A DNA stretch of 64,000 bases from Halotalea alkalilenta (GTDB lineage: Bacteria > Pseudomonadota > Gammaproteobacteria > Pseudomonadales > Halomonadaceae), in contig NZ_CP015243.1 in NCBI RefSeq assembly GCF_001648175.1, positions 1-64,000 on the forward strand, read 5' to 3'. The notes beneath the pieces are model-generated. The model was not told the DNA's origin. It was given only the letters and a program-made list of their open reading frames with translations, and ran no database searches. Shown here piece by piece: positions 47,779-57,621 of the stretch. A program made the translations under genes and the position numbers. Positions within the stretch are counted from its first letter, which is position 1, and each line of letters opens with the position of its first letter.

Positions 47779-49710
47779 TTACTGTTTCTTGTCGTCTTTG
47801 ACCTCTTCGTACTCAGCATCGACGACATCGTCTTCTTTTTTGCCGCCCTGCTGAGCCTGATCGGTGCCAGCGGACTCGCCGCCCTGCTGGGCCTGCTCGG
47901 CGTAGAGCTTCTGGGCCAGGGCGCCGGAAGCCTCGGTGAGGGCATCGAGCTTGGTCTGGATAGCATCCTTGTCGTCGCCCTTCAGCGCTTCCTCGAGATC
48001 CTTGATCGCCGTCTCGATCCGCTCTTTCTCACCTGCCTCGGCCTTGTCACCCGCCTCTTCGAGCGTCTTGCGAGTGGCATGGATCATACCGTCGGCCTGG
48101 TTACGCAGCTGTACCAGTTCCTCGAACTTCTTGTCCTCGGCCTGGTGAGCCTCGGCGTCGCGGACCATCTGATCGATCTCCTCCTCGGAGAGGCCGCCGG
48201 AGGCCTTGATCACGATGGACTGCTCCTTGTTGGTCGCCTTGTCCTTGGCCGACACATTGAGGATGCCGTTAGCATCGATGTCGAACGCCACCTCGATCTG
48301 CGGCATGCCACGCGGCGCCGGCGGAATGTCGGAGAGATCGAAACGGCCCAGCGACTTGTTCTGCGCAGCCTGCTTGCGCTCACCCTGCAGCACGTGGATG
48401 GTCACGGCCGTCTGGTTGTCATCGGCGGTGGAGAAGGTCTGGGTCTTCTTGGTCGGGATGGTGGTGTTCTTCTCGATCAGAGCGGTCATCACCCCGCCCA
48501 TCGTCTCGATACCCAGCGTCAGCGGGGTGACGTCGAGCAGCAGGACGTCCTTGACGTCACCGCCGAGCACACCGCCCTGGATCGCCGCGCCCATCGCTAC
48601 CGCCTCATCCGGGTTGACGTCCTTGCGCGCTTCCTTGCCGAAGAACTCAGCGACCTTCTGCTGCACCATCGGCATGCGGGTCTGGCCACCGACCAGGATC
48701 ACATCGTCGATTTCGGAAGCCGAGAGGCCAGCATCGGCCAGCGCTGTCTTGCACGGTGCCAGCGAACGCTGTACCAGATCCTCCACCAGCGACTCGAGCT
48801 TCGCCCGGGAAACCTTGACATTGAGGTGCTTGGGCCCGGTCTGGTCGGCGGTGATGTAGGGCAGGTTGACGTCAGTCTGCTGCGCGCTCGACAGTTCGAT
48901 CTTGGCTTTTTCCGCGGCCTCTTTGAGGCGCTGCATCGCCAGCGAGTCGCCGGACAGATCGATGCCACTATCAGCCTTGAACTGGCTGACCAGATAGTCG
49001 ATCAGCTTGATGTCGAAGTCTTCGCCACCGAGGAAGGTGTCCCCGTTGGTCGCGAGCACTTCGAACTGGGTCTCGCCGTCGACGTCCGCGACCTCGATGA
49101 TCGAGATGTCGAAGGTACCGCCACCGAGGTCGTAGACCGCGATGGTCTTGTCACCGCGCGCCTTGTCCATGCCATAGGCCAGCGCCGCGGCGGTCGGCTC
49201 GTTGATGATCCGTTTGACGTCGAGTCCGGCGATGCGCCCGGCATCCTTGGTCGCCTGGCGCTGGGAGTCGTTGAAGTAGGCCGGCACCGTGATGACTGCT
49301 TCGGTGACCGTTTCACCGAGGTAGTCTTCGGCGGTCTTCTTCATTTTCTTCAGGACTTCGGCGCTGATCTGCGGCGGCGCCATCTTTTTGTCCTTGACCT
49401 GCACCCAAGCGTCGCCGTTATCGGCTGCGACGATTTTGTAGGGCACCATTTTGATGTCTTTCTGCACCACATCGTCGCTGAATTTGCGACCGATCAGGCG
49501 CTTGACCGCATAGAGGGTGTTGGTCGGATTGGTCACCGCCTGACGCTTGGCGGACTGGCCTACCAGCGTCTCGCCATCGTCGGTATAAGCGATGATCGAA
49601 GGAGTGGTACGACCACCTTCCGCATTTTCGATCACGCGCGTCTTGTCACCATCGAGCACCGCGACGCAAGAGTTGGTGGTGCCCAGGTCGATACCGATGA
49701 TACGTCCCAT
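47779..49710 (-). CDS. dnaK: Chaperone DnaK (Hsp70)
   Basis: ATP-driven protein-folding chaperone. 643 residues: ATPase domain with IDLGTTNSC and DLGGGTFD, a substrate-binding domain and a C-terminal lid ending in the acidic EEVKDDKKQ. The ATG at 49710 is the family start; the open frame runs farther upstream. A long antisense frame at 47632-49713 is a shadow of this gene. Confidence 0.98.
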   Translation of the reverse strand: MGRIIGIDLGTTNSCVAVLDGDKTRVIENAEGGRTTPSIIAYTDDGETLVGQSAKRQAVTNPTNTLYAVKRLIGRKFSDDVVQKDIKMVPYKIVAADNGDAWVQVKDKKMAPPQISAEVLKKMKKTAEDYLGETVTEAVITVPAYFNDSQRQATKDAGRIAGLDVKRIINEPTAAALAYGMDKARGDKTIAVYDLGGGTFDISIIEVADVDGETQFEVLATNGDTFLGGEDFDIKLIDYLVSQFKADSGIDLSGDSLAMQRLKEAAEKAKIELSSAQQTDVNLPYITADQTGPKHLNVKVSRAKLESLVEDLVQRSLAPCKTALADAGLSASEIDDVILVGGQTRMPMVQQKVAEFFGKEARKDVNPDEAVAMGAAIQGGVLGGDVKDVLLLDVTPLTLGIETMGGVMTALIEKNTTIPTKKTQTFSTADDNQTAVTIHVLQGERKQAAQNKSLGRFDLSDIPPAPRGMPQIEVAFDIDANGILNVSAKDKATNKEQSIVIKASGGLSEEEIDQMVRDAEAHQAEDKKFEELVQLRNQADGMIHATRKTLEEAGDKAEAGEKERIETAIKDLEEALKGDDKDAIQTKLDALTEASGALAQKLYAEQAQQGGESAGTDQAQQGGKKEDDVVDAEYEEVKDDKKQ

Positions 49711-49849
49711 TAGATTCACCTCGAGTCTTTGAGCTTTGCGGCGGCTAACCGCTGACCATTCAATTAATGATTGCGCGAACGTCTTTGCGTGATATTCGGC
49801 AGTGATGAACCTCTTACCTTGCCGTGTCACACCACCTGGTTGCTTGGCT

Positions 49850-49877
49850 ATATAAGGGCGCCGCGCGGGCTTTCAAG
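49850..49877 (-). promoter_or_regulatory. Sigma-32 promoter for dnaK
   Basis: Minus strand -35 CTTGAAA (49871-49877, exact consensus) and -10 CCCTTATAT (49850-49858), 12-bp spacer. It gives dnaK its own heat-shock start, independent of grpE. Confidence 0.7.
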
Positions 49878-49894
49878 GGTAGCGCTGTGATTCC

Positions 49895-50527
49895 TCAGGG
49901 CACCTTGCTGACCACGACCATCGCCGGGCGCACCAGACGGTCGTTGAGCAGGTAGCCTTTCTGCAGCACTTCGATCACGGTATTCGGCTCCACCGCGGGA
50001 TTCGGCACCATCGCCATCGCCTCGTGATACTGCGGATCGAATGGCTCGCCTTGAGGGTCGAGCACCGAGACACCGGCCTTGCGCAGTGCGTCGAGCTGCA
50101 AGTCGCGCGTCATCCTCACCCCCTCCCGATGCACTTCGGCGACCGATTCGTCCTGCAGGCTCTCGAGCGCCTTGTCGAGACTGTCGACTACCGGCAGCAG
50201 GCTGCCGACGAACTTCTCGAGCGCGAACTTGCGCGCCTTGTCGACTTCCTGATCGGCACGGCGGCGGGCGTTCTGCGCCTCCGCGGCGGCGCGCAGCGCC
50301 TGGTCACGGGCACCTGCGAGTTCGGCTTCGAGCTCCTCGATGCGGGCGGTGAGCTGATCGAGCTCGTCGCTACCGCCGACCGCCTGATCTTCCACGCTCA
50401 GCTCGTCCTCGACCGACAGACCGGGATCGAGCGTCTCATCGATCTCCAGCGGCTGCGGCTCGGCATCGCGCTCGGCGCGGGCGAGTTCTTCGTCGACTTG
50501 CTGCGGATTTTGTGGATCACGGGCCAT
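49895..50527 (-). CDS. grpE: Nucleotide exchange factor GrpE
   Basis: Removes ADP from DnaK. 210 residues: an acidic N-terminus, a long coiled coil (about residues 55-115) and the beta-wing signature DPQYHEAMAMVPNPAVEPNTVIEVLQKGYLLNDRLVRPAMVVV. The ATG at 50527 is the family start; the frame runs farther upstream. First gene of the grpE-dnaK-dnaJ set. Confidence 0.97.
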   Translation of the reverse strand: MARDPQNPQQVDEELARAERDAEPQPLEIDETLDPGLSVEDELSVEDQAVGGSDELDQLTARIEELEAELAGARDQALRAAAEAQNARRRADQEVDKARKFALEKFVGSLLPVVDSLDKALESLQDESVAEVHREGVRMTRDLQLDALRKAGVSVLDPQGEPFDPQYHEAMAMVPNPAVEPNTVIEVLQKGYLLNDRLVRPAMVVVSKVP

Positions 50528-50649
50528 CTTCACTACTCCTGACGCAATCTCGTTGATGGTCGAGGCCGCTCGGCGCGCACACCAAGCAGGCTGATTGAAG
50601 GGGTGTCGAACTTCCTTTCTGCTCAGCCGTTCGTCCGATGGACTCAAAC

Positions 50650-50676
50650 ATGGGGTTGATAGGTGTCGATCTCAAG
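50650..50676 (-). promoter_or_regulatory. Sigma-32 promoter for grpE
   Basis: Minus strand -35 CTTGAGA (50670-50676) and -10 CCCCAT (50650-50655), 14-bp spacer. It lies about 120 bases before grpE, in the grpE/recN divergent gap. Confidence 0.75.
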
Positions 50677-50806
50677 CCACCAAAGCGCACATAGAGGACT
50701 GTATGAATCGACACTGCGCGGGTGTAATATCGCCAATGACTGTACGCATGCACATGAAACCAAGATGTCGCCAAGGCGACGCCCCATGTGATCAGGAGGA
50801 GCGTCC

Positions 50807-52486
50807 ATGCTGACCCAGCTCACGATCCGCGACTATGCCATCGTCGATCGACTCGAACTCGACTTCCATCGCGGCATGACCGCGATCACCGGAGAGACCG
50901 GCGCGGGCAAATCGATCCTGCTCGATGCGCTATCGCTGTGTCTCGGCGAGCGCGCGGACGCGGGCAGCGTACGTCACGGTACCGAGCGCGCCGAGCTCTC
51001 CGCACGCTTCGATATCTCCCGGCTGCCAGAGGCCAAGGAGTGGCTGGAGGCGCGGGAGCTCGGCAGCGACGACTGCCTGCTGCGCAGGGTGATTTCGAGC
51101 GGCGGGCGCACCAAAGCCTGGATCAATGGCTCCCCCTGCACGATCGCCGACCTCAAGGCCCTCGGGGAACGGCTGATCGATATCCACGCCCAGCACGCGC
51201 ATCAGTCGCTGCTGCGAGAGCAACAGCACCAGCGACTGCTCGACGAGTACGCCGGGATCACGGCCGAAGTCGACGAGCTGCGCGGGATGCACCGCGACTG
51301 GTCGCTGCTGCGCAAACGGCTCAGGCAGGCCCAGGAGAGCGGCGACGAGATCCAGGCCCGGCGCCAGCTGCTGCGCTACCAGGTCGAGGAGCTCGACACC
51401 CTCGGCCTCGCCGAGGGCGAGCTCGAACGCCTGGAGGAAGAGCAGACATCCCTGGCCCATGCGGAGCAGTCGCTCAGCGAGGCGCAGCTGGCGCTACGAT
51501 ACTGCGAAGATGATGAAGAAGGCGCCCTTGCGCGCCTTTTGAGGGCGCGCAGCGGCCTCGCCGAGCTGCCGGGCAGCGATCGCGGGGCGCTGGCCGCGGC
51601 GCTATCGCTGCTCGAGGAGGCCAGCATCCAGATCGAGGAGGCCGGCCGCGAGCTCAACCGCTTCGTCGATGCCACCGAACTCGATCCCACCCGGCTCGCC
51701 GAAGTCGACAGCCGACTCGGCGATGTCCACCGCATCGCCCGCAAGCACCATGTGATGCCGGATGAAGTGGTCGAACTTCATCGACGTCTGGCAGACGAAC
51801 TGGCCCAGCTCGAGGTCGGGGACGACGATCTTGAAGCGCTGGCCTTGAAGACCCGGCAGCTGCGTGACGAGTGGCGCACCCTCGCCCAGCGAATCTCCGA
51901 TATTCGTCAGCGCAAGGCGTGCGAGCTCGGCGAGCAGATCCAGGCACAGCTCGCCTTCCTCGGCATGGAGAAAGCTCGCTTCGAGGTGGCGGTCTCACCT
52001 CGCGAAAGCGCCCAGCCGGAGGGCATCGATCAGGTCCAGTTTCGAATCAGCGCGAACCCCGGACAGCCTCCCCGGGCGCTCAACAAGATCGCCTCCGGCG
52101 GTGAGCTTTCCCGCATAAGCCTTGCCATTCAAGTGGTGGCCGCACGCCATAGCACCATTCCCACGCTGGTCTTCGACGAAGTCGACGTCGGCATATCGGG
52201 CGCCACCGCGGAAATCGTCGGCCAGCTTCTGCGCGGGCTCGGCGAGCGTGATGCCCAGATTCTCTGTGTCACCCATCTGCCACAGGTGGCGGCACAGGGA
52301 CACCAGCACCTGCACATCGAAAAGCAGGCCACCGATGAATCCACCCTGACCCAGATGGCACTTCTCGACGAGAGCGGGCGCATCCGGGAGCTGGCTCGGA
52401 TGCTGGGCGGCGTCCATCTCTCCGAGCGCACCCTCGCTCACGCCCACGAAATGCTGAGCGCAGGGCAGCACGCCGCTCAGCACTGA
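50807..52486 (+). CDS. recN: DNA repair protein RecN
   Basis: SMC-like ATPase that acts in double-strand break repair. 559 residues: Walker A ITGETGAGKSILLDAL near the N-terminus, a long coiled coil (about 160-370), and the signature/Walker B part NKIASGGELSRISLAIQ...LVFDEVDVGISGATAE. The start follows AGGAGGAGCG. I saw no clear LexA box upstream in the divergent region with grpE. Confidence 0.97.
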   Translation: MLTQLTIRDYAIVDRLELDFHRGMTAITGETGAGKSILLDALSLCLGERADAGSVRHGTERAELSARFDISRLPEAKEWLEARELGSDDCLLRRVISSGGRTKAWINGSPCTIADLKALGERLIDIHAQHAHQSLLREQQHQRLLDEYAGITAEVDELRGMHRDWSLLRKRLRQAQESGDEIQARRQLLRYQVEELDTLGLAEGELERLEEEQTSLAHAEQSLSEAQLALRYCEDDEEGALARLLRARSGLAELPGSDRGALAAALSLLEEASIQIEEAGRELNRFVDATELDPTRLAEVDSRLGDVHRIARKHHVMPDEVVELHRRLADELAQLEVGDDDLEALALKTRQLRDEWRTLAQRISDIRQRKACELGEQIQAQLAFLGMEKARFEVAVSPRESAQPEGIDQVQFRISANPGQPPRALNKIASGGELSRISLAIQVVAARHSTIPTLVFDEVDVGISGATAEIVGQLLRGLGERDAQILCVTHLPQVAAQGHQHLHIEKQATDESTLTQMALLDESGRIRELARMLGGVHLSERTLAHAHEMLSAGQHAAQH

Positions 52487-52567
52487 GCACCGACACTGGG
52501 AGATGAGTGCGAATCTTCACCCGCCCTACTCACAGCCCCCGGTGGTAGATGACGGAAGGCCCAACGA

Positions 52568-52597
52568 AAACCGCCGCTTCCAAGGAAGCGGCGGTTT
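52568..52597. terminator. Bidirectional terminator between recN and fur
   Basis: A 14-bp perfect stem (52568-52581 with 52584-52597) separated by two bases, placed between the convergent recN and fur stop codons. Short A and T runs flank it. Confidence 0.85.
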
Positions 52598-52619
52598 CAT
52601 CGAACACTACGCAGCGGAC

Positions 52620-53075
52620 TCAGCCACCTCGGCGTGAAACGCCATCCAGACGAGTGGCTTTCGAGCCCTTCGGACGCACGTACAGCACCAAGGCATGATC
52701 GACGAGTTCATAGCCCCGCTCCTCGGCGAGCTCACGCTGGCGACGCTCGATGTCGTGATCGAAGAACTCGATCACCTCTCCCGTCTCCAGGCAAAGCATA
52801 TGATCGTGATGATCTTCCTGGGAAAGCTCGAATACCGCGTGACCACCGTCGAAATTGTGACGCACGACGAGCCCCGCAGCCTCGAACTGAGTCAACACGC
52901 GATAGACTGTTGCGAGGCCGACATCCTCGCCCGCCTCAAGCAGAGAGCGATAGACGTCTTCCGCGCTCATGTGGAGATCCTCTTCTCGAGTCGCCTCGAG
53001 AATTTGCAGAATCTTCACGCGCGGCAAGGTGACCTTTAGGCCGGCCTTGCGTAATTCCTGGTTCCTGTCGGCCAT
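52620..53075 (-). CDS. fur: Ferric uptake regulator Fur
   Basis: Iron-responsive repressor, dimeric in the cytoplasm. 151 residues: N-terminal winged helix (GLKVTLPRVKILQILE; DVGLATVYRVLTQFEAAGLV) and the metal-binding HHDHMLCLETGEVIEF. As in Pseudomonas Fur, it lacks the second cysteine of the E. coli CxxC. It is divergent from bamE, a common arrangement (fur-omlA). Confidence 0.97.
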   Translation of the reverse strand: MADRNQELRKAGLKVTLPRVKILQILEATREEDLHMSAEDVYRSLLEAGEDVGLATVYRVLTQFEAAGLVVRHNFDGGHAVFELSQEDHHDHMLCLETGEVIEFFDHDIERRQRELAEERGYELVDHALVLYVRPKGSKATRLDGVSRRGG

Positions 53076-53149
53076 GGGATGCTCTTCGCAGTCACTGGAT
53101 GTATCGGGTATGATCGACCAACGCAAACGATATGGAAAGTCAGGGGCAA

Positions 53150-53581
53150 ATGCAAAATTCGATCAGAATCGTCACCCTTTGCTGTGTGATCAGCTTGATC
53201 GGTGGCTGCGGCTTTTTCAGCGTCTATAAACGCGACCAGCCCCAGGGTAACCTCATCACTCCCGAGATGGTGCAGCAGGTCCAACAAGGTATGACTCGCG
53301 AACAGGTCACCTACATCATGGGTGCACCGCTCATGGACAATCCGTTCGATGCCAACCAGTGGGACTACGTCTACCAGTTGCACACCGCCGATGGGCAGGT
53401 CTACGACAAGCGCGTCAGCCTTTACTTCCAGGATGACCAGGTATCGTACATCGACACCTCAGGCGACATAGGCACGGCCCCGCCAGCCAGGGAGCAGGCA
53501 CCGCCCGCAAGCGAGGCCACCACTACTCCGCTGCAACCGGTCACCCCGATCCAATCGTCCACGCCCAGCGCAGGCGATTGA
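53150..53581 (+). CDS. bamE: Outer membrane assembly lipoprotein BamE (OmlA)
   Basis: Accessory lipoprotein of the BAM outer-membrane assembly complex. 143 residues from the ATG at 53150, chosen because CAGGGGCA precedes it; 53132 is also possible. Lipobox LIGGC (Cys20), the SmpA/OmlA domain with GNLITPEMVQQVQQGMTREQVTYIMGAPLM and WDYVYQLH. The C-terminal Pro/Ala/Thr-rich tail of about 45 residues extends beyond E. coli BamE (113 residues). Confidence 0.95.
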   Translation: MQNSIRIVTLCCVISLIGGCGFFSVYKRDQPQGNLITPEMVQQVQQGMTREQVTYIMGAPLMDNPFDANQWDYVYQLHTADGQVYDKRVSLYFQDDQVSYIDTSGDIGTAPPAREQAPPASEATTTPLQPVTPIQSSTPSAGD

Positions 53582-53594
53582 GGACGGCAAACCG

Positions 53595-53897
53595 CTAGCG
53601 ATCTTTGGCCCGCGCCCGGCGGGCCGATTTGGGATCCACCTTGAGCGGTGAATAAACTTCGATTCGGTCTCCCTCGGAGACCGTCTCCGTTTCGGGCTCG
53701 CGTATTCGCTCACCGAAGACACCAAGCGGCGCCTCAACCAGCCAGCGCTCATCCGCCACGCCGAGCGCGCCGCCTCGCCCGGCCATAATGAAGGCTTGGC
53801 GTATCGTAGTGCCCGCGGCAACGCTTAGCCCCACCAGACGCTGCTCGCCTCCTGCCGCGAGCGCGACTTCTACCCTGATATTTTCTTCAGCCGCCAT
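53595..53897 (-). CDS. rnfH: RnfH family protein (ratB)
   Basis: 100-residue UPF0125/RnfH protein with a ubiquitin-like fold: VEVALAAGG...GTTIRQAFIMAG and GDRIEVYSPLKVDPKSARR. Function unknown, but always next to ratA. It starts inside the ratA 3' end (11-base overlap), so it is coupled to it. Convergent with bamE, 14 bases away. Confidence 0.9.
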   Translation of the reverse strand: MAAEENIRVEVALAAGGEQRLVGLSVAAGTTIRQAFIMAGRGGALGVADERWLVEAPLGVFGERIREPETETVSEGDRIEVYSPLKVDPKSARRARAKDR

Positions 53898-54321
53898 GAA
53901 CCTGATCCGCACGCCGGGTAAAAGCATCCACCAACTGCCCGGCCATTTGGCCGAAAAGCTGTCCGAAAGCCATACCCAGCAAGCGGTTGGAAAAATCGAA
54001 CCGCATCTCCAGCGTCACCCTGCAGCTCTCATCGCTCAACGGCTCGAACCTCCAATAGCCATCGAGGCTCTTGAACGGGCCTTTGACCAAGGACAGATCG
54101 ATACGCTCAGGGGTGTGGAGATCGTTGCGAGTGACGATGCTCTGCTTGATCCCCCCCTTGGCGAGGGTCATCTCACCGATCAGGTAGTCGTCAGTGCGCT
54201 CGATCAGACGCGCCGCGCGGCATCCAGGGAGGAACTGGGGGTAGCTTTCGAAATCGTTGACCAAGTCGAACATCTGTCGACTGGAGTGCCGCACCAATGC
54301 GGTCCTTTTCACCGTAGGCAT
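53887..54321 (-). CDS. ratA: Ribosome association toxin RatA / coenzyme Q-binding START protein
   Basis: 144-residue START-like domain protein (VKRTALVRHSSRQMFDLVNDFESYPQFLPGC, the family N-terminus). In E. coli RatA is reported to block 70S formation; the wider family (Coq10) binds ubiquinone. The ATG at 54321 is chosen over 54360. It overlaps rnfH and is divergent from smpB. Confidence 0.92.
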   Translation of the reverse strand: MPTVKRTALVRHSSRQMFDLVNDFESYPQFLPGCRAARLIERTDDYLIGEMTLAKGGIKQSIVTRNDLHTPERIDLSLVKGPFKSLDGYWRFEPLSDESCRVTLEMRFDFSNRLLGMAFGQLFGQMAGQLVDAFTRRADQVHGG

Positions 54322-54524
54322 GCGCCCTCCGCTGACGACGTTGCGATGACCGGGTATCATCGCCCGCCTGTTCCAGGTTCAAAGCCTTGAATGATACCAT
54401 GCCGCCCCCATCCTGCTGGTAGCGCGGCATGCGATGCCAGTAGCGCGACGTGCTTTTTTCGGCCGCTCGCGGATCAAGTCGCATCGTCCGACTCCCCTAC
54501 TTTGTTTCCGACTTGCGAGGTCCC

Positions 54525-55004
54525 ATGGGCAAGAAGAAAGGCCAAGCGCCGGGCAGCAATCTCATTGCCCAGAATCGCAAGGCGCGACACGAATACCACA
54601 TCGAAGAAACCTTCGAAGCGGGCTTGGCCCTCGCGGGATGGGAAGTGAAGAGCCTGCGTGCCGGCAAAGGCCAGCTCACCGACACCTACATACTGGTCAA
54701 GAATGGCGAGGCCTGGCTGCTCGGTTCTCACATCGCACCGCTACCGACCGCCAGCACCCACAACGTCCCAGAGCCAGACCGCACCCGCAAGCTCCTGCTG
54801 CACAAGAAAGAGGTCGCCAGGATCTTTTCACGCACCCAGGACAAGGGCCACACCTGCGTTCCACTGCGCCTCTACTGGAAGGGTCACCTGGTCAAGTGCG
54901 AGCTCGCACTGGTGGTCGGCAAGAAATTGCACGACAAACGCGCCGCGGAGAAGAACCGCGACTGGGAACGCCAGAAAGGACGCATCATGCGGGAAAGCCG
55001 CTGA
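54525..55004 (+). CDS. smpB: SsrA-binding protein SmpB
   Basis: Binds tmRNA and places it in the stalled ribosome during trans-translation. 159 residues with [31 protein letters not shown] and the basic C-terminal tail that enters the mRNA channel. ATG at 54525 follows GCGAGGTCCC. The tmRNA gene itself follows 103 bases downstream. Confidence 0.97.
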   Translation: MGKKKGQAPGSNLIAQNRKARHEYHIEETFEAGLALAGWEVKSLRAGKGQLTDTYILVKNGEAWLLGSHIAPLPTASTHNVPEPDRTRKLLLHKKEVARIFSRTQDKGHTCVPLRLYWKGHLVKCELALVVGKKLHDKRAAEKNRDWERQKGRIMRESR

Positions 55005-55107
55005 TTCGAGAGCATGGGATTGAAAAGGACTCGAGCGGCCCCATTATCCCATTACAGCGCAGCCGCATTGGCCTGGATCACGCCATCTGCTATGCTCGCT
55101 GAGTTTC

Positions 55108-55490
55108 GGGGGCGTTATGGATTCGACGCTGGTGGCAAATCCCGAGGTGCATGCCGAGAGCGTAACGTATCTCGTTAATAAAACGTTACAAATGATATAG
55201 TCGCAAACGACGAAACCTATGCTCAGAAAGGTGCTCTCGCAGCCTAAACCTGCTTGAAAACCTGTTCTACCCGAAAGCGATGTGCCCATTCATCGCGGAC
55301 GGGCGTGAGCTAAAACTGATGGGATCGTGTTCGTGGGTGCCTTCTCCTCGAATGCTAAATCTTAGAAGGCTCGCGTCAGCGGATCCTGCCCGTCGGAGCC
55401 GATGACGTTAGATCAAAAGACGGAACTAAGCATGTAGAGCCAACGGACGAGTGCCGGCGGACGCGGGTTCAACTCCCGCCGCCTCCACCA
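55108..55490 (+). ncRNA. ssrA: tmRNA (SsrA)
   Basis: 383 nt. 5' GGGGGCG pairs with the 3' acceptor CGCCTCC before encoded ACCA. The tRNA-like 3' part ends GGGTTCAACTCCCGCC. The tag frame at 55203-55247 reads GCA AAC GAC GAA ACC TAT GCT CAG AAA GGT GCT CTC GCA GCC TAA, giving ANDETYAQKGALAA. It lies just after smpB, its protein partner. Confidence 0.97.
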
Positions 55491-55500
55491 ATCCAGGAAC

Positions 55501-55527
55501 GGGCCATCGCGCAAGCGGTGGCCCTTT
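55501..55527 (+). terminator. tmRNA terminator
   Basis: GGGCCATCGC, GCAA, GCGGTGGCCC, then TTTTC. A 10-bp stem with one wobble pair, starting 11 bases after the tmRNA 3' end. Confidence 0.9.
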
Positions 55528-55621
55528 TCTTTGCCTGGAGCATGCTCGAACCGCCATCGACGAGGCATCTTCGATGAGGCTCGCGGCGGCCATTGGCATT
55601 CCGTACTCCGAGCAGATCTGG

Positions 55622-56335
55622 CTAGCCGCGGAAGATGGCCGCTGCGGCGGCGACCAGGGCTGCGTTATCGGGCGCGAGGGTGCCATCCCTGAGGTATTTA
55701 CCGTCTTCCAGGCCGACGCGGGTCGACCATCGTCGCTCTCGTGCGAGCTCAACGAAGGGCCAGAGCGTGGCGTCGAAACCGTGGAGAAGAATCGGGCGGC
55801 GCACATTCGCACGCTGAAGCACTGCCGCGATGCCTTCCGCGACCTGGTACGCAACCTCGAGATCCTGCTCTTCGACTTCGATCAGTAGACGAAAAACCCG
55901 GCCATGGCTGGAAAGCGTGATGAAGCGCTCCGCGTCGGCCACGCTGGCGAGACCCGCCTCGACTCCGATTCCGCGTCGATGAAGAAGGTCGATGACCGCA
56001 GGTGCATCCGGTTCCGACAAATTCACCGAGGCGTAGTCAGGCAGTTCGGTCCAGCTGGCGATTGCACTGCGGGTGCGCTGCTCATCGTTTTCGATCCAAT
56101 CCCCCGTCGACACTCCGATGAGCGTGCCAGGGCAGGCAAGGCGAACGGCGCGGATGGTTGCGTCCACGGCCTGCAGGCTCTCCTGCCCGCTCGGCCCACG
56201 GGGATGAAGGTGGAGTTCGCTCGCACCGAAATCGATACAGGCGGCCCCATCCAGCGCCATAGCCCGCGCCGTCAAAGGAAGTCGGGGATGAAAGTCGTGA
56301 GGGCGTGCGCCGTTGAGGCAAGCTTGGATGATCAT
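55622..56335 (-). CDS. BKACE-family beta-keto acid cleavage enzyme (DUF849)
   Basis: 237-residue TIM-barrel protein of the BKACE family (PF05853), which splits beta-keto acids with acetyl-CoA. The zinc site ELHLHPRG, an Asn/Glu pair in SVNLSE and a C-terminal GLEDGKYL motif are visible. It is about 40-60 residues shorter than typical members. The true substrate is unknown. It stands alone downstream of tmRNA, convergent with it. Confidence 0.8.
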   Translation of the reverse strand: MIIQACLNGARPHDFHPRLPLTARAMALDGAACIDFGASELHLHPRGPSGQESLQAVDATIRAVRLACPGTLIGVSTGDWIENDEQRTRSAIASWTELPDYASVNLSEPDAPAVIDLLHRRGIGVEAGLASVADAERFITLSSHGRVFRLLIEVEEQDLEVAYQVAEGIAAVLQRANVRRPILLHGFDATLWPFVELARERRWSTRVGLEDGKYLRDGTLAPDNAALVAAAAAIFRG

Positions 56336-56553
56336 ATGGCCTCAGGTCGGGATGAGAAGCGGTACATGGAGCCACGAACCGTCAGGTTCTCCAAGCGGCC
56401 ATCGGATCTCCCGCGCACGCTCGGTTGTTCATTTTCCTGCGCGATAATTGCGATGACTCGGCACGACCAGTCCACGAAAGATGGCGATATAGACAACCGC
56501 TACCCATCACAGTACCAAGCAAATACGCTCGTAAAATCGGCTTCCAACAACCA

Positions 56554-57162
56554 CTAGGATAACGCGCTCATCCCAATCGACAGAGCGAATACCGCCAATA
56601 CGAGAGCAGCCCCTCTCTGGAGATAGTCCGGACGAAGCCACGGCACTCGCCCACTGCCAAGCAGCGCGCCAAAGGCAATCCAACCACAGGCAATAGGTAT
56701 CAGTAGCAGAGAAAAGACCAGGAACTGCCCCGCGAAACTGGGCAAATCCACGAATGTAGAGGAAGGAAACACAGCGCTTGCAAACAAAAGCCCCTTGGGA
56801 TTGAGAAGTGTCGCCATGAACAGCGCCCGCTTACCCACGGGAGAGGATTTGACTTCACCAATCGCCAGGGTGGTTCGCCACATCTTGAACGCGAGCCAGA
56901 TGATGAAGATGGCGCATAGAAACTTGATCACATGGGGCAGCAAAGGAAAATTGGCCGAGAGCGAGATCAGCAAATAACCCCAGGTGGCGATCGATACACC
57001 ATAGCCACATAGCTCCACCGGAATCAGCGCCAATGAGCTCCGCACGCCGCGGTTCAGGCCTGAGGCAGCAAGCAAGGTATTCGTAGGTCCCGGAGTGATC
57101 AGGATCGCGATTATCGCGAGCAGGGACAGGAACCACTCATGTGAATACGACATGATGTTCAA
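56554..57162 (-). CDS. LysE family amino acid exporter
   Basis: 202-residue inner-membrane protein with about six helices and the LysE/RhtB signature ITPGPTNTLLAASGLNRGVRSSL, then LNPKGLLFASAVF. Base composition is lower in GC than its neighbours. The frame starts at 57162; a second ATG three codons later is possible. The substrate is unknown. Confidence 0.85.
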   Translation of the reverse strand: MNIMSYSHEWFLSLLAIIAILITPGPTNTLLAASGLNRGVRSSLALIPVELCGYGVSIATWGYLLISLSANFPLLPHVIKFLCAIFIIWLAFKMWRTTLAIGEVKSSPVGKRALFMATLLNPKGLLFASAVFPSSTFVDLPSFAGQFLVFSLLLIPIACGWIAFGALLGSGRVPWLRPDYLQRGAALVLAVFALSIGMSALS

Positions 57163-57621
57163 GCTGAATGGCCAATGAGGCCATAGTTTTTATCACACCA
57201 TCGCGGAAAAATCTCTTTGCATAGGACGCCCGAGGAGGTCTCTCGATGAGATGCTCCTTGGCCGGATGAAACCGAATCGCAGGTACGCCCTCACAGCCAT
57301 CGAGCCTCGAGTCACCCAGCAAAAAATTCCTCGGATGCCCTTTCCACAGCCATCCAAGTAGGCCATAGCGCCCCTTTCCCAACCACTTCCCGGCAGGATA
57401 TCGGGCCACGCCCTGCTCCCTGGCCCTGGTCCCACGACCGGATCTTCCGGCGGTCGCAATGGATCGCTTCCGTTGAGCGTAACAGCGCGCCTGGGATGAG
57501 GGCGAGCCTGGAAACGCGTTCCTGGTGGAAACGTGCGTAGCCCGCTGGAGCTGCTACTACTGAAAGGACCGCAGGATGCGGTCGTCGTTTTTTGCTACGC
57601 AACCGAGTCAAGGAGTCAGCC
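57163..57621 (+). other. Intergenic region with no gene
   Basis: 459 bases without a gene I can support. The short frames on the minus strand have no recognisable family. The only clear signal is a terminator-like hairpin at 57567-57593. Confidence 0.6.
57567..57593 (+). terminator. Orphan terminator-like hairpin upstream of an exported protein gene
   Basis: GACCGCA, GGA, TGCGGTC, then GTCGTTTTTT. A convincing terminator on the plus strand with no gene upstream of it on that strand, 28 bases before the exported protein start. It may be a transcription attenuator or end a small RNA. Confidence 0.65.

Noticed and set aside
47632..49713. A 693-codon plus-strand frame opposite dnaK
   Set aside because: It is the high-GC antisense shadow of dnaK; no family, poor start, and dnaK is unmistakable.
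57193..57459. A small minus-strand gene in the region before the exported protein
   Set aside because: Low-complexity Arg/Gly/Pro composition, no family and no ribosome-binding site.
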